This document shows positions 46,996 through 59,427 of a stretch of 64,000 nt of DNA, one piece after another. Source of the DNA: Marinobacter maritimus (lineage in GTDB: Bacteria; Pseudomonadota; Gammaproteobacteria; Pseudomonadales; Oleiphilaceae); contig NZ_VCGW01000001.1 in assembly GCF_007671675.1 (NCBI RefSeq), positions 1,426,001 through 1,490,000 on the forward strand, read 5' to 3'. Positions within the stretch are counted from its first letter, which is position 1, and every line of letters starts with the position of its first letter. The notes under the pieces are model-generated. The model was not told the DNA's origin. It ran no database searches and was given only the letters and a program-made list of their open reading frames with translations. A program made the translations under genes and the position numbers.

Positions 46996-47700
46996 TTAAG
47001 TAGCCCGGTGCAGCAAAAGGTTCCGAATGTGGCCAATTGCCCTTGTGGGGTTAAGGCCTTTCGGGCAAACGCTAACACAGTTCATGATGCCCCTGCAGCG
47101 GAATACACTGAACGGGTCATCCAGATCGGCAAGCCGCTCTGCCTGAGCCGTATCGCGGCTATCTGCAAGGAAGCGATATGCCTGCAACAGTCCCGCCGGA
47201 CCAATGAACTTATCCGGGTTCCACCAGAAAGACGGGCAAGACGTTGAGCAGCATGCGCAGAGAATACACTCGTACAGGCCATCCAGCTTCTCGCGATCTT
47301 CCGGTGACTGCAAACGCTCTATGGCGGGTGCCGGGTTGTCGTTAATCAGATACGGCATCACTTTTTCGTACTGCTTGTAAAACAGGCTCATATCAACGAC
47401 CAGGTCACGAATAACCGGCAGACCTGGTAACGGGCGCAGTACCAGCTTGCCATTCTTGACGACCTGAGACATTGGCGTAATGCACGCAAGGCCATTTTTG
47501 CCGTTCATGTTCATGCCATCAGAACCGCAAACACCTTCACGGCATGAGCGGCGATAGGCCATTGACGGATCGTTCTCCTTGATGAGATTGAGCACGTCAA
47601 GAACCATCAGATCCTTTCCTGCCGGAAGCTCCACATCAACGTCCTGCATATACGGGGCGTTGTCAGTTTCCGGGTTATAACGGTAAAGGCTTACCAACAT
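46996..47700 (-). CDS. sdhB: succinate dehydrogenase iron-sulfur subunit
   Basis: A 234-residue subunit carrying three Fe-S clusters. The [2Fe-2S] site is CREGVCGSDGMNMNGKNGLAC; the [4Fe-4S] cysteines begin CILCACCSTSCPSFWW; the [3Fe-4S] site is CRGIMNCVSVCPKGLNP. It passes electrons from the flavin of SdhA to ubiquinone at the SdhCD membrane anchor. It lies 14 bp after sdhA. Confidence 0.97.
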   Translation of the reverse strand: MLVSLYRYNPETDNAPYMQDVDVELPAGKDLMVLDVLNLIKENDPSMAYRRSCREGVCGSDGMNMNGKNGLACITPMSQVVKNGKLVLRPLPGLPVIRDLVVDMSLFYKQYEKVMPYLINDNPAPAIERLQSPEDREKLDGLYECILCACCSTSCPSFWWNPDKFIGPAGLLQAYRFLADSRDTAQAERLADLDDPFSVFRCRGIMNCVSVCPKGLNPTRAIGHIRNLLLHRAT

Positions 47701-47714
47701 AATGCATGTCCCCT

Positions 47715-49487
47715 TTAGTAAGTCCGGACTTTCGGCTGGAAGGTTTCGACGGTTTTTGGCGAGAAATTTACGTCACGCTTGCCAATTCGCTTGTCCAGCG
47801 GGAAGTAGAGAGAGTGTTTCAACCAGTTCTCGTCATCACGCTCAGTGAAGTCGTTGCGGGCATGGGCACCACGGCTCTCTTTACGCTCGTTTGCAGCAAT
47901 CGCGGTAGCCTGGGCCACTTCAAAAAGGTTATCCAGTTCCAGCGCTTCAATGCGCGCGGTGTTAAACGCGTTACTGGTGTCTGCCAGTTTGGTGTTACGA
48001 ACACGCTGACCGATGGCTTCCAGCTTTGCCAGACCCTCTTCCATGCTCTTGCCGTCACGGAATACACCGAAATAAAGCTGCATGCAATTCTGAAGATCCT
48101 TGCGAACGTCTGCAACGCTTTCACCTTCTGATGCGCTGTTCAGACGATCCAGTCGGGCCATGGCGCGCTTGATATCTTCATCGGTCGCACCGTCAGTCTC
48201 AAAGCCCCCACGCAGTTGTTCCTCAATGTGCAGACCCGCCGCACGACCGAAAACAACGAGATCCAGAAGCGAGTTACCACCAAGGCGGTTCGCTCCGTGA
48301 ACAGAAACGCACGCCGCCTCACCACAGGCAAACAGCCCCGGGATCGGCTGATCGTTACCATCCTGGTCCTGAGTCAGCGCCTGACCACCTACATTTGTAG
48401 GGACGCCGCCCATCATGTAATGACAGGTTGGAACAACCGGGACCGGCTCTTTTACGGGATCTACGTGAGCAAATGTACGAGACAACTCACAGATACCCGG
48501 CAAGCGCAGATTCAGAGTTTCTTCACCCAGGTGATCCAGCTTCAGCAGAACGTGATCCTTGTCCGGACCACAGCCGCGACCTTCAAGAATCTCGATAACC
48601 ATGGAGCGCGCAACAACGTCACGGCCAGCAAGGTCTTTCGCATTCGGAGCATAACGCTCCATGAAGCGCTCGCCCTCAGAGTTGATCAGGTAACCGCCCT
48701 CACCCCGACAACCTTCCGTTACCAGCGTACCGGCACCGTAGATTCCGGTTGGGTGGAACTGCCACATCTCCATGTCCTGCATCGGGAAACCGGCACGCAG
48801 TGCCATGCCGATACCGTCGCCAGTATTGATCAGCGCGTTGGTTGTGGAAGCATAGATGCGGCCTGCTCCGCCTGTTGCCAGGACGGTGGCCTTGGACTTG
48901 ATGTAAGCCACTTCGCCAGTTTCAATTTCAATGGCTACAACACCTACAACTTCGTCTTTACTGTTCTTGACCAGATCAACGGCGTACCACTCGTTAAGGA
49001 AAGTAGTGCCGCCTTTGAGGTTTGCCTGATACAACGTGTGTAGCAGCGCGTGACCAGTACGGTCGGCAGCAGCACAAGTACGCGCCGCCTGAGTCGGGTT
49101 GTCCGGCCCCTTGGACTGACCACCGAACGGGCGCTGATAGATACGCCCCTGCTCCGTGCGCGAAAATGGCAGCCCCATGTGCTCAAGCTCGAAAACGGCC
49201 TGAGGGCCCACTGAACACATATATTCAACAGCGTCCTGGTCGGCAATATAGTCAGACCCTTTAACGGTGTCGTACATATGCCAGCGCCAATCATCATTGG
49301 GATCAGCGCTTGCGATCGCACAAGTGATGCCACCTTGGGCAGACACTGTGTGCGAGCGGGTCGGAAAAACTTTTGTGATACACGCAGTGTTAACGCCCGA
49401 CTCGGTTAACTGCAGGGCTGCTCGCATACCGGCACCACCGCCACCAATAACAATAGCGTCGTACGACATGGTCTTGATATTAGCCAT
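47715..49487 (-). CDS. sdhA: succinate dehydrogenase flavoprotein subunit
   Basis: A 590-residue subunit that oxidises succinate to fumarate. FAD binding is at [17 protein letters not shown], with the covalent flavin His in [11 protein letters not shown]. Substrate-site residues lie in [15 protein letters not shown] and in the [11 protein letters not shown] and [13 protein letters not shown] segments. I chose ATG 49487; the TTG one codon earlier is unneeded. It starts 3 bp after the sdhD stop in the sdhCDAB order. Confidence 0.97.
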   Translation of the reverse strand: MANIKTMSYDAIVIGGGGAGMRAALQLTESGVNTACITKVFPTRSHTVSAQGGITCAIASADPNDDWRWHMYDTVKGSDYIADQDAVEYMCSVGPQAVFELEHMGLPFSRTEQGRIYQRPFGGQSKGPDNPTQAARTCAAADRTGHALLHTLYQANLKGGTTFLNEWYAVDLVKNSKDEVVGVVAIEIETGEVAYIKSKATVLATGGAGRIYASTTNALINTGDGIGMALRAGFPMQDMEMWQFHPTGIYGAGTLVTEGCRGEGGYLINSEGERFMERYAPNAKDLAGRDVVARSMVIEILEGRGCGPDKDHVLLKLDHLGEETLNLRLPGICELSRTFAHVDPVKEPVPVVPTCHYMMGGVPTNVGGQALTQDQDGNDQPIPGLFACGEAACVSVHGANRLGGNSLLDLVVFGRAAGLHIEEQLRGGFETDGATDEDIKRAMARLDRLNSASEGESVADVRKDLQNCMQLYFGVFRDGKSMEEGLAKLEAIGQRVRNTKLADTSNAFNTARIEALELDNLFEVAQATAIAANERKESRGAHARNDFTERDDENWLKHSLYFPLDKRIGKRDVNFSPKTVETFQPKVRTY

Positions 49488-49490
49488 CAA

Positions 49491-49838
49491 TTAAAGCCCC
49501 CAAATAATCTGAATACCCCAAACCACATACACGAAAATCACGAGAATGCATGCCGCCTGGAAAAGAAACCGTTGCATAGCGGATTTGATGTAGTCCGTAG
49601 AAACTGTCCAAAGCCCGACCCAGGCATGGGCACCAATCGAAAGCAAAGCAAGCAACGTGAAGATCTTGAACCAAGCCTGATCAAACAGAGCTGACCACGA
49701 CTGGTAATCCACATCGGTCGTTACAAAAAAGCCAAGCAGAAACAGAGTATAGAAGGCTAATACGTAGGCAGAAACGCGCTGGATAATCCAGTCTTGAATT
49801 CCGTTACGGCCAATATTGGTGACGCTATTCATGCCCAT
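49491..49838 (-). CDS. sdhD: succinate dehydrogenase membrane anchor SdhD
   Basis: A 115-residue protein with three transmembrane helices (VSAYVLAFYTLFLLGFFV; FKIFTLLALLSIGAHAWVGLWTV; FLFQAACILVIFVYVVWGIQIIW). It shares heme b and the quinone site with SdhC; the conserved His is in IGAHAWVG and the DYIK motif follows. ATG 49838 has AGGAG 7 nt upstream and overlaps the end of sdhC by 10 bp. Confidence 0.95.
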   Translation of the reverse strand: MGMNSVTNIGRNGIQDWIIQRVSAYVLAFYTLFLLGFFVTTDVDYQSWSALFDQAWFKIFTLLALLSIGAHAWVGLWTVSTDYIKSAMQRFLFQAACILVIFVYVVWGIQIIWGL

Positions 49839-50206
49839 ACCCAGACTCCTGCCAGAACAATGAGGACGACGGAAACTGCAATTGTGATTTTGGCGGCCGC
49901 ACGCCCGCTCTCAAGCTCTTCACCTATACCCATATCCATGAGCAGGTGCTTGATGCCAGCAACCAGGTGGTAAAGCAGAGCAGACAGGATGCCCCAGATA
50001 ATCAGCTTGGCAAGGAAGCCGTTCAGCAATTCACTGACCTGACTGAAGCCCTCTTCCCCGGAAAGGGAAAGCTGAAGTCCGTAAAGCATAAATGCAACAC
50101 CAACAAAAATGATGATGCCGCTGACGCGGTGCAATATGGACGTAATGGCTGGCAGCGGAAAATGAAACTTGCCGAGATCGAGATTTACTGGTCGTTTGCT
50201 ATTCAC
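49829..50206 (-). CDS. sdhC: succinate dehydrogenase cytochrome b556 subunit SdhC
   Basis: A 125-residue membrane subunit. RPVNLDLGKFHFPLPAITSILHRVSG is the conserved entry with the quinone-site Ser/Arg, and HLVAGIKHLLMDMG holds the heme-ligand His. Three transmembrane helices are clear. I chose GTG 50206 with GAGAG upstream, which gives the usual length; the 156-residue frame has an unconserved N-terminus. It is first in sdhCDAB and lies 478 bp from divergent gltA. Confidence 0.94.
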   Translation of the reverse strand: MNSKRPVNLDLGKFHFPLPAITSILHRVSGIIIFVGVAFMLYGLQLSLSGEEGFSQVSELLNGFLAKLIIWGILSALLYHLVAGIKHLLMDMGIGEELESGRAAAKITIAVSVVLIVLAGVWVWA

Positions 50207-50389
50207 AGCGCTCTCACACTCTCTTTTTGATACCGCAAAGCCGGCGAACCGGTAGCGGATAGTTGGTATGTAACGATCGGATGTAGGATACGGGATCAAC
50301 AGCCGATTGGTTCAGGAGGGCGGACACCAAACAGGTAGCTTGCTATGAACAAACCCCTGTGAGAATGAATCCCCGATTCCGGGCTACGG

Positions 50390-50418
50390 ATTATAAGGAG
50401 GCGCCCGTATAATTACAA
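50390..50418 (-). promoter_or_regulatory. sigma-70 promoter of sdhCDAB
   Basis: On the minus strand TTGTAA (50413-50418), 17 nt, TATAAT (50390-50395). The -10 is perfect and the spacing ideal. Confidence 0.75.
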
Positions 50419-50569
50419 ACGCGCAACCCATGCAAAAGCCACCCGAAGGCGGTAGCAGAGCAAGCTATAAGACGTATTGACAAACACTATTTTTGTCTGC
50501 AAGCCGCGTTATTCGTGATATCCCTGATTTACAACAAGGACAGCATCAGCAGTCTCCCTCACTCTTTCA

Positions 50570-50597
50570 TTGACAAAAAAAGCCAACACCCTATATT
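50570..50597 (+). promoter_or_regulatory. sigma-70 promoter of gltA
   Basis: TTGACA (50570-50575), 16 nt, TATATT (50592-50597). The -35 is consensus and the -10 differs at one base. It lies 88 nt upstream of the gltA ATG. Confidence 0.78.
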
Positions 50598-50684
50598 TTG
50601 CCGCCAGTTTTGCGATAATACGCGCCTTCTCATGCAACTATAAAGGCAGCCTATGCTGTTCAAGCTGATAAACAGGAGAGCACT

Positions 50685-51959
50685 ATGACCGACAGGAAAG
50701 CCACGCTCTCGGTGGGGGACGAGTCCATTGAGCTACCGGTTTATTCCGGCACCGTTGGCCCTGACGTCATCGACGTACGAGGCCTAGTCCAGCACGGCGT
50801 TTTCACCTACGACCCGGGGTTTGTCTCAACAGCAGCCTGCGAGTCGGCGATCACCTACATTGATGGCGAAAACGGCGTTCTTCTGCACCGGGGTTATCCC
50901 ATTGAACAGCTCGCCGAGCACTCAGACTATCTGGAAGTCTGCCACCTGCTCCTGAAAGGCGAACTGCCTACTGCCGCAGAAAACAGTCAGTTCCATGACA
51001 CAATCAAAAACCACACCATGCTGCATGACCAGATGCGCAATTTTTTCCACGGCTTCCGCCGGGACGCCCACCCAATGGCGATCATGTGTGGTGTTGTCGG
51101 AGCGCTTTCTGCGTTTTATCACGACCAGATGGACGTTACTGACGAACATCAGCGCGAAATCACCGCCCATCGCCTGATAGCGAAGATGCCGACGATCGCA
51201 GCCTGGTGTTACAAGTACAGCATTGGCCAGCCGTTCGTGTATCCGAGGAACGATCTTTCGTATTCGGAAAACTTCCTGCAAATGATGTTTGGTGTCCCCT
51301 GCGAGACATACAAGCCAAACCCGATCCTGGCGAAAGCCATGGACAAGATTTTCATTCTGCATGCTGACCACGAACAGAACGCATCAACGTCTACCGTTCG
51401 GCTAGCCGGATCCTCTGGCGCCAACCCATACGCCTGCATTGCATCCGGCATTGCAGCACTCTGGGGCCCGGCTCACGGGGGTGCCAACGAGGCCGTTCTG
51501 GACATGCTCGCGGAAATTGGCGACGAGTCCAACATTGATACCTTCATTGCCAGGGCCAAGGATAAAGATGATCCTTTCCGCCTGATGGGGTTTGGCCACA
51601 GGGTCTACAAGAACTTCGATCCTCGCGCCAAGGTAATGGCTGAAACTGCACACGAAGTTCTCAGCGAACTTGGACTGGAAGACGATCCGCTCCTGAAAAT
51701 CGCCCAGCGCCTTGAGCAGATCGCCCTTGAAGACGAGTATTTCGTCAATCGTAAGCTCTACCCGAACGTGGATTTCTATTCTGGCCTGATCCTCAAGGCT
51801 ATTGGAATTCCGACCTCCATGTTCACAGTGATTTTCGCCATGTCCCGAACCATTGGATGGTTCTCTCACTGGAACGAAATGGTCAGCGGCGACTATCGCA
51901 TTGGCCGTCCGCGCCAGCTTTATACCGGCTCTCCGGCAAGGGATTACCCGAAAAAGTAA
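50685..51959 (+). CDS. gltA: citrate synthase (type II)
   Basis: A 424-residue enzyme that condenses acetyl-CoA with oxaloacetate to open the TCA cycle. Catalytic residues are the His of [11 protein letters not shown], the His of the [14 protein letters not shown] segment, and the Asp of [13 protein letters not shown]. The length and N-terminal domain ([22 protein letters not shown]) are those of the hexameric, NADH-inhibited type II enzyme. ATG 50685 follows AGGAG. It is divergent from sdhCDAB. Confidence 0.97.
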   Translation: MTDRKATLSVGDESIELPVYSGTVGPDVIDVRGLVQHGVFTYDPGFVSTAACESAITYIDGENGVLLHRGYPIEQLAEHSDYLEVCHLLLKGELPTAAENSQFHDTIKNHTMLHDQMRNFFHGFRRDAHPMAIMCGVVGALSAFYHDQMDVTDEHQREITAHRLIAKMPTIAAWCYKYSIGQPFVYPRNDLSYSENFLQMMFGVPCETYKPNPILAKAMDKIFILHADHEQNASTSTVRLAGSSGANPYACIASGIAALWGPAHGGANEAVLDMLAEIGDESNIDTFIARAKDKDDPFRLMGFGHRVYKNFDPRAKVMAETAHEVLSELGLEDDPLLKIAQRLEQIALEDEYFVNRKLYPNVDFYSGLILKAIGIPTSMFTVIFAMSRTIGWFSHWNEMVSGDYRIGRPRQLYTGSPARDYPKK

Positions 51960-51983
51960 TTCCTGAGCTCCCCGGAAACCGAA

Positions 51984-52004
51984 AGGCCGCTGATTCAGCG
52001 GCCT
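51984..52004 (+). terminator. intrinsic terminator of gltA
   Basis: AGGCCGCTGA (51984-51993) pairs with TCAGCGGCCT (51995-52004), followed by seven T. It begins 25 nt after the gltA stop. Confidence 0.95.
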
Positions 52005-52091
52005 TTTTTTGTACCGGTGAAAACCGCTTTTCACCCGGCAACCGTTTAACTCTGTGCTAAGTTAAGTGCCATAACTTAAAAGGAGACAACA

Positions 52092-52964
52092 ATGACAACC
52101 GCAACCTTTATCGGCCTTGGCGTTATGGGGTATCCCATGGCCGGCCATCTGGCCAACGCCGGCCTAACCGTTCGCGTATGGAACCGCTCAGCGGAAAAAT
52201 CCCGGCAATGGGCGAAGGAGTACCCCGGAACCGCCTGCCAGACCATCGCTGAGGCCGTGGACGGTGCAGATTTCGTTTTCACCTGCGTCGGCGCAGACAA
52301 GGACCTGATTGCTGTCTATGAAGGCGATGATGGCATTCTGGCGCACGGGCAGTCAGGCGCCATTCTCGTCGATCACACAACCGCATCAGCAGGGGTTGCA
52401 GAAAGGCTCTCCGAGTCCTCCCGCAAAGCCGGCATGGGCTTTATTGACGCACCGGTTTCCGGTGGCCAGCAAGGGGCACAGAATGGCCTACTTACCATCA
52501 TGTGTGGCGGCTCCGACGCAGACTTCGCCAAAGCTCAGCCATTGCTGCAACACTATGCCAAGGCGCTGAACCTGATGGGCCCGGCTGGCAGCGGCCAGAA
52601 AACAAAAATGGTGAATCAGATTGCGATTGCCGGCCTGGTCCAAGGGCTCTCCGAGGCCCTGCACTTTGCCGAGCAGGCTAACCTTGATGTCAGAAAAGTT
52701 GTGGACGTCATCTCCAAGGGAGCCGCTCAGTCTTGGCAGATGGAAAATCGCTCAGGAACCATGATCGATGGTGAGTTTGATCATGGGTTTGCCGTGGACT
52801 GGATGCGCAAGGATCTGGGCATTTGCCTGGATGAGGCCCGTAAAGTGAACGCCTCACTGCCGGTTACAGCCTTGGTGGATCAGTTCTATGGCGATGTTCA
52901 GGAGATGGGCGGAAAACGCTGGGACACATCTTCATTGATTCAGAGATTACGAAAGTTCAGATAA
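52092..52964 (+). CDS. 3-hydroxyisobutyrate dehydrogenase-family NAD(P) oxidoreductase
   Basis: A 290-residue beta-hydroxyacid dehydrogenase. The NAD(P)-binding loop is FIGLGVMGYPMAGHLANAG; the substrate-binding motif is DAPVSGGQQGAQNG; the catalytic lysine is in GQKTKMVNQIAIAG. Possible substrates include 3-hydroxyisobutyrate, tartronate semialdehyde or another small beta-hydroxyacid; the sequence alone does not decide. The ATG follows AAAAGGAG. It is monocistronic, between two strong terminators, and convergent with topA. Confidence 0.88.
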   Translation: MTTATFIGLGVMGYPMAGHLANAGLTVRVWNRSAEKSRQWAKEYPGTACQTIAEAVDGADFVFTCVGADKDLIAVYEGDDGILAHGQSGAILVDHTTASAGVAERLSESSRKAGMGFIDAPVSGGQQGAQNGLLTIMCGGSDADFAKAQPLLQHYAKALNLMGPAGSGQKTKMVNQIAIAGLVQGLSEALHFAEQANLDVRKVVDVISKGAAQSWQMENRSGTMIDGEFDHGFAVDWMRKDLGICLDEARKVNASLPVTALVDQFYGDVQEMGGKRWDTSSLIQRLRKFR

Positions 52965-52986
52965 GCCAAAAGCGGTCGGGGAAAAA

Positions 52987-53018
52987 AAACCGGTCAGAGC
53001 AGATACTCTGACCGGTTT
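52987..53018. terminator. bidirectional terminator between oxidoreductase and topA
   Basis: AAACCGGTCAGAG (52987-52999) pairs with CTCTGACCGGTTT (53006-53018). A-run before and T-run after allow it to work in both directions, ending the oxidoreductase transcript and topA, whose stop is at 53043. Confidence 0.93.
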
Positions 53019-53042
53019 TTTCGATCAAATGCACAGCCGCTG

Positions 53043-55682
53043 CTATTTCTCGCGGGGCTGCCACTTCCCATCCACATACCAAGCGGACCAGCCGGTCGCT
53101 TTACCGTCTTTTTCCGACATCACGTACTGTTCTTTCGTCTTGCGACTGTATCGAATGACCGTAGGGTTGCCCGCTGGATCACGCTCCGGGGCCTCCATCA
53201 AGTAATCGTGTTTTGGATCGATTTCCTTCCGGTGCGGTTTAATTTCCATAACCAGAGGCGGGCGAGTCTCACGGTTTTTCGGGAACTTGCTGGCCGCCAA
53301 AAACATTCCGGATGCGCCATCACGCAAAACGTAAGTGTCATCCACTTTCTGGCACTTCAATTCTGGCATGGGAACCGGATCCATCTTGGGCGGTGCCGGT
53401 TCTCCATTCTTCAGGAGCTTGCGGGTGTTTTTGCAGGTATCACTCATGCAACCAAAATACTTGCCAAAGCGACCTGTTTTGAGCTGCATCTCGGAGCCGC
53501 ACTTGTCACATTCCAATGTAGGGCCGTCATAGCCTTTTATCCGGAATGTGCCCTCCTCCACTTCATAGCCCGAACAGTCCGGGTTGTTACCGCATACATG
53601 GAGCTTGTGGGTTTCATCTACCAGATAACTGTCCATCGCTGTGGAGCATTTCGGGCAGCGGCGCTTTTTGCGCAACAACCGTGTTTCGCCCTCACCTTCA
53701 ACGTCATCATCGGCGCTGACCACTTCATCGCCTGAAATCAGGTTGATAGTGGTTTTGCAGCGCTCTTTCGGCGGTAACGAATAACCGGAACAACCAAGGA
53801 ACACACCTGTACTAGCCACCCGAATCTGCATATTGCGGCTGCAAGTCGGGCACGGGATAGTGGTTTCGGTCGGATCGTTCGGGCGCATACCGCCCTCGTC
53901 ATCGGCAGCCTCTGCTGACTCCAGCTGTTGACGGAAACGAGCGTAAAAATCATTAAGAACCTTTTTCCACTCCACATCACCCTCGGCAATGTGGTCAAGG
54001 TCGCCTTCCATCTTTGCTGTAAAATCAAAATCCATCAGGTTGGAAAACGACTCACACAGCCGATCGGTAACAATCTCACCCATCTTCTCAGCGTAGAAAC
54101 GCCGGTTCTGCAGACGCACATAGCCCCGATCCTGAATGGTCGAGATAATCGATGCGTAGGTCGATGGGCGGCCAATACCCTGCTTTTCCAGCTCTTTGAC
54201 CAGGCTTGCCTCCGTATAACGAGGCGCTGGCTTGGTAAAATGCTGGCTTGGATCCAGTTTTTCGAGACTCAGAGCCTCTCCTACCTTGATGTCTGGCAGG
54301 GCGACATCTTCTTCTTTCTTGGCCGACTGAGGCGCAACCTTGAGGAAACCATCAAACTTGATAATGCGGCCGCGTGTGCGCAGTTCGTAGTCGCCGTTGG
54401 CGACCGCAATCGATGTACTGAGAAACTCAGCTTCTGACATCTGGCAGGCTACAAACTGCCGCCAGATCAGCTCATAAAGCTTCTCGGCATCTTTTTCCAG
54501 ACCACTGATAGCAACAGCCTGACGAGTTACTTCTGTGGGGCGAATGGCTTCGTGGGCTTCCTGAGCACCTTCTTTGCTGCCATAAACCTTGGGCTTCTCT
54601 GGCAAATAGCGGTCACCGAACTGATCCTGAATGTAATCACGGCAGCCATTGATGGCGTCCTGGCTCAGATTTGTCGAATCGGTACGCATATAAGTGATGT
54701 AGCCAGCCTCATAGAGGCGCTGAGCCAGCATCATGGTTTTCTTGACGCTGAACCCCAACCGGTTGCTTGCCGCCTGCTGCAGGGTAGACGTAATAAACGG
54801 AGCGCCCGGGCGGGATCTGGTGGGTTTGTCTTCCCGCTTCGATACTTCAAAGCTGCCTGTTTTGAGGCGCTCTACGTGCTCAATACTTTGCTGCTCGCTA
54901 ACCGGACGGTATGGCTTGTCTTTGTAGCGGGTAACCTCAAACCGAACGGGTTGATCGCTTGCCTTTGCACCCAGCCCTGCAAACAGCTGCCAGTATTCTT
55001 CCGGCACAAACACCCGTATGTCCCGCTCTCGATCTGCAATCAACCGCACTGCAACCGACTGAACCCGGCCTGCCGAAAGTCCACGGGCAAGCTTGGCCCA
55101 TAACAGTGGCGAAACCATGTAACCCACAACACGGTCGAGAAAACGCCGTGCCTGCTGCGCATTCACCTGATTGTTGTCGAGACTTCCCGGATTCTCAAAC
55201 GCTTCCTGGATCGCGCGCTTGGTGATCTCGTTGAACACCACGCGACGGTACTTTTCTGGCTCACCACCGATGGTTTGCTTGAGATGCCAAGCAATGGCCT
55301 CCCCTTCGCGGTCAAGATCCGTCGCGAGATAGATATGGTCAGCATTTTTTGCAAGTCGTTTGAGCTCGCTGACAACCTTTTCCTTGCCAGGAAGAACTTC
55401 ATAACGGGCGCTCCAGTCATTGTCAGGGTCAACACCCATCCGGGCAACCAACTGCTCCCGGGCCTTGCGTTTTTTATGCGCAATCTTGTCTTCGGGGCTG
55501 AGCTTGCGAGTGACTGCGGCCTGCCTGGCACGCTCTTTCGGATCAGACTGGGATCCGCTGCCACTGACGGGAAGATCACGAATGTGCCCAACGCTCGACT
55601 TCACAATGAAGTCAGGGCCCAGGTACTTGTTGATGGTCTTCGCTTTCGCTGGTGACTCGACAATAACGAGACTTTTACCCAT
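53043..55682 (-). CDS. topA: DNA topoisomerase I
   Basis: An 879-residue type IA topoisomerase that relaxes negative supercoils. The TOPRIM domain begins [19 protein letters not shown] with the [13 protein letters not shown] motif. The active-site Tyr is in [13 protein letters not shown]. The C-terminus has several CxxC zinc ribbons ([26 protein letters not shown]) and an extra tail ending [10 protein letters not shown]. Pseudomonads also place topA next to fadA. The gap to fadA holds a strong hairpin. Confidence 0.97.
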   Translation of the reverse strand: MGKSLVIVESPAKAKTINKYLGPDFIVKSSVGHIRDLPVSGSGSQSDPKERARQAAVTRKLSPEDKIAHKKRKAREQLVARMGVDPDNDWSARYEVLPGKEKVVSELKRLAKNADHIYLATDLDREGEAIAWHLKQTIGGEPEKYRRVVFNEITKRAIQEAFENPGSLDNNQVNAQQARRFLDRVVGYMVSPLLWAKLARGLSAGRVQSVAVRLIADRERDIRVFVPEEYWQLFAGLGAKASDQPVRFEVTRYKDKPYRPVSEQQSIEHVERLKTGSFEVSKREDKPTRSRPGAPFITSTLQQAASNRLGFSVKKTMMLAQRLYEAGYITYMRTDSTNLSQDAINGCRDYIQDQFGDRYLPEKPKVYGSKEGAQEAHEAIRPTEVTRQAVAISGLEKDAEKLYELIWRQFVACQMSEAEFLSTSIAVANGDYELRTRGRIIKFDGFLKVAPQSAKKEEDVALPDIKVGEALSLEKLDPSQHFTKPAPRYTEASLVKELEKQGIGRPSTYASIISTIQDRGYVRLQNRRFYAEKMGEIVTDRLCESFSNLMDFDFTAKMEGDLDHIAEGDVEWKKVLNDFYARFRQQLESAEAADDEGGMRPNDPTETTIPCPTCSRNMQIRVASTGVFLGCSGYSLPPKERCKTTINLISGDEVVSADDDVEGEGETRLLRKKRRCPKCSTAMDSYLVDETHKLHVCGNNPDCSGYEVEEGTFRIKGYDGPTLECDKCGSEMQLKTGRFGKYFGCMSDTCKNTRKLLKNGEPAPPKMDPVPMPELKCQKVDDTYVLRDGASGMFLAASKFPKNRETRPPLVMEIKPHRKEIDPKHDYLMEAPERDPAGNPTVIRYSRKTKEQYVMSEKDGKATGWSAWYVDGKWQPREK

Positions 55683-55895
55683 ATCGGAGATCTGTATCCT
55701 TGGCGATAAATCGGTCAGTAAATAAGCGGACCGGAAACTCGCTGTAAAATCAATCGGCTGGAAAAACTATAGGAGCCGCCATTATGTATAGGCTCACTGT
55801 TTTACAGGGTCAGGAATAGCAAGACAACCCATTCTTTGTTTCAGCCATGCTTTTCGAGTTCTCAGGACGCGCCCTGAGACTGCCCTGAAAGCAGA

Positions 55896-55919
55896 AAGGC
55901 CCGGCGCGTGCCGGGCCTT
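55896..55919 (-). terminator. hairpin after fadA
   Basis: AAGGCCCGGC (55896-55905) pairs with GCCGGGCCTT (55910-55919) around GCGT. It lies 33 nt after the fadA stop with a short T-rich tail. A second, weaker dyad, TCTCAGG/CCTGAGA, is at 55860-55879. Confidence 0.75.
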
Positions 55920-55951
55920 CCGTGAAAGCGTTACTGTATCCGTCTAGCGAA

Positions 55952-57154
<1,203 letters not shown>

Positions 57155-57160
57155 TCAGGG

Positions 57161-59308
57161 TTAGCCAAAGAACTTTTCGCCAGTTTTGGCCATTTCACGC
57201 AGCTTCTCAGTCGGGTGGTACAAAGGACCGAGGTCTGCGAACTTGTCTGCCAGTTCTACGAACTTGTCTGCGCCCATATCATCGATATAACGCAGGGCAC
57301 CGCCGCGGAACGGCGGGAAGCCGATACCGAAGATCAGACCCATATCGGCATCAGCCGGGTCTGCAACAATGCCGTCTTCCAGGCAGCGAACGGTTTCAAG
57401 GCACAGGGGAATCATCATGCGAGCAATGATATCCTCGTCACTGAAATCGTTCTTACCCTGAACAACAGGCTCAATCAGCTTGTAGGTTTCTTCATCGACA
57501 ACCTTCTTCTGTTTGCCCTTGCGGTCCAGTTCGTACTTGTAGAAGCCCTTATCGTTCTTCTGACCGTAACGATCGTTCTCGAACATCACTTCAACAGCGG
57601 ACTTGTAGTCTGCCTTCATACGCTCCGGGAAACCCTCAGCCATTACTTCGTTGGCGTGCTTTGCGGTATCCATGCCAACCACGTCAAGCAGGTAGGCAGG
57701 CCCCATCGGCCAACCAAACTTCTCCATGACTTTGTCAACTTTCTGGAAGTCGGCACCGTCACGAACCAAGCCGGAGAACCCACCGAAATAAGGGAACAGA
57801 ACGCGGTTAACCAGGAAGCCCGGGCAATCGTTTACAACAATCGGGGTCTTGCCCATCGCCTTTGCGTAAGCAACGGTTGTTGCAATAGCTCGATCACTTG
57901 TCTTCTTGCCGCGGATAACCTCAACCAGCGGCATCATGGGAACCGGGTTGAAGAAGTGCATGCCACAGAAGTTTTCCGGACGCTTGAGGTTTTTGGCCAG
58001 AAGATCGATAGAAATAGTCGATGTGTTGGACGTCAGAATGGCGTCATCGCGGGTCATCTCTTCAACTTCACGCAGAACCGCGTCTTTTACCTTGGGATTC
58101 TCAACAACAGCTTCAACAACCAGATCTACGTTCTTGAAGTCACCGTAGTTCAGGGTTGGCGTAATGCTGTTAAGAACATCAGCCATCTGCCCCGCATTCA
58201 TGCGACCTTTATCAACACGCTTTGCCAGCTGCTTCTTGGCTTCTTTGAGGCCCAGCGCAATGCCGTCCTGGTTGATGTCCTTCATGATGATTGGCGTGCC
58301 TTTCAGTGCAGACTGATAAGCAATACCACCACCCATGATTCCGGCGCCCAGTACAGCGGCCAGTTTCACTTCAGACGCTTCTTTTTCCCACGCCTTGGCT
58401 TTCTTCTTCAGTTCTTGATCGTTCAGGAACAAGCCCACAAGGCAAGCAGCCACGTTCGTCTTCGCCATTTTGGCAAAGCCTTTGGCCTCTACTTCAATCG
58501 CCTTGTCGCGGGTCAAGCCAGCGTGCTTCTGCATTACCTTGATCGCTTCTACCGGTGCAGGGTAGTTCTTACCCGCTTTACCACCGACAAATGCTTTGGA
58601 GATCTCGAACGCCATCATGCTTTCCATGGCATTCAGCTTGATCTTGCCTTTCTTCTCTTCACGGCGCGCTTCGTAATCGAGCTTGCCTTCATTGCACTGA
58701 TTGATAATGGCCACCGCAGCCTCAACCAGTTTTGCAGGCTCAACGACCGCGTCTACTGCGCCAGTTTTCAGCGCTGCGTCGGCACGATTTTCAGCGCCAC
58801 CACATATCCATTCAACGGCGTTGTCCACGCCCACCAGGCGGGACAAGCGAACGGTTCCGCCAAAACCAGGGAAAATGCCCAGCTTCACTTCCGGCAGACC
58901 AACCTTAGCCTTGGGAGCCATAACCCGGTAGTCCGTAGCCAGGCACATTTCGAAACCGCCACCCAGAGCGATTCCGTTAATAGCCGTTACTGTCGGGAAC
59001 GGTAGGTCCTCAACCGCACTGAAAATGGCATTGGCTCGGAGGTTGTTGGCTACCAGATCTTCTTCAGAACCGGCAAACAGGTCGGTGAACTCGTTAATAT
59101 CGGCACCAACAATGAAACTGTCTTTGGAGCTGGTCACGACCAGACCCTTGAGTTTCTTCTGTGCTTTAAGTGCATCAGTCGCGGCGTGGAGCTCTTCAAT
59201 AGTAAGACGGTTGAACTTGTTTACCGACTCGCCTTGCAAGTCGAAGTCCAACTGAGCGATCCCGCCTTCGATCTCTTTAACCGTGATGGCTTTACCTTCG
59301 TAAATCAT
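57161..59308 (-). CDS. fadB: fatty-acid oxidation multifunctional protein FadB
   Basis: A 715-residue protein combining enoyl-CoA hydratase (about 1-190, with [23 protein letters not shown] and [16 protein letters not shown]) and L-3-hydroxyacyl-CoA dehydrogenase (from about 315, [44 protein letters not shown]). The start [12 protein letters not shown] matches pseudomonad FadB, so ATG 59308 is preferred to the TTG before it. It leads fadBA. A possible PsrA-type site lies about 120 bp upstream. Confidence 0.97.
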   Translation of the reverse strand: MIYEGKAITVKEIEGGIAQLDFDLQGESVNKFNRLTIEELHAATDALKAQKKLKGLVVTSSKDSFIVGADINEFTDLFAGSEEDLVANNLRANAIFSAVEDLPFPTVTAINGIALGGGFEMCLATDYRVMAPKAKVGLPEVKLGIFPGFGGTVRLSRLVGVDNAVEWICGGAENRADAALKTGAVDAVVEPAKLVEAAVAIINQCNEGKLDYEARREEKKGKIKLNAMESMMAFEISKAFVGGKAGKNYPAPVEAIKVMQKHAGLTRDKAIEVEAKGFAKMAKTNVAACLVGLFLNDQELKKKAKAWEKEASEVKLAAVLGAGIMGGGIAYQSALKGTPIIMKDINQDGIALGLKEAKKQLAKRVDKGRMNAGQMADVLNSITPTLNYGDFKNVDLVVEAVVENPKVKDAVLREVEEMTRDDAILTSNTSTISIDLLAKNLKRPENFCGMHFFNPVPMMPLVEVIRGKKTSDRAIATTVAYAKAMGKTPIVVNDCPGFLVNRVLFPYFGGFSGLVRDGADFQKVDKVMEKFGWPMGPAYLLDVVGMDTAKHANEVMAEGFPERMKADYKSAVEVMFENDRYGQKNDKGFYKYELDRKGKQKKVVDEETYKLIEPVVQGKNDFSDEDIIARMMIPLCLETVRCLEDGIVADPADADMGLIFGIGFPPFRGGALRYIDDMGADKFVELADKFADLGPLYHPTEKLREMAKTGEKFFG

Positions 59309-59345
59309 CAACTGATCTCCAGTCTGTGTTTGGAACTGCCTTCAA

Positions 59346-59378
59346 CTCTGGCCTGAACTCAAACGCGAGTTGCCAGAG
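59346..59378 (-). repeat. stem-loop in the fadB leader
   Basis: CTCTGGC-ctg-AACTC (59346-59360) pairs with GAGTT-GCCAGAG (59367-59378) across AAACGC, with a 3-nt bulge. It lies 38 nt before the fadB ATG and could affect translation or be a protein site; CAAAC-N4-GTTGC inside it resembles half of a PsrA box. Confidence 0.4.
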
Positions 59379-59427
59379 CTGTTCATGCAGCGAGATTTCG
59401 GTCACTGCCCGATTAATCGACTTAAAA

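Larger units (their letters stand above)
50207..50684. other. 478-bp divergent control region between sdhC and gltA
   Basis: Holds two good sigma-70 promoters pointing outward (listed separately) and leaves a leader of about 180 nt before sdhC and about 80 nt before gltA. The long sdhC leader leaves room for post-transcriptional control, which is known for sdh in other gammaproteobacteria but not shown here. Confidence 0.6.
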
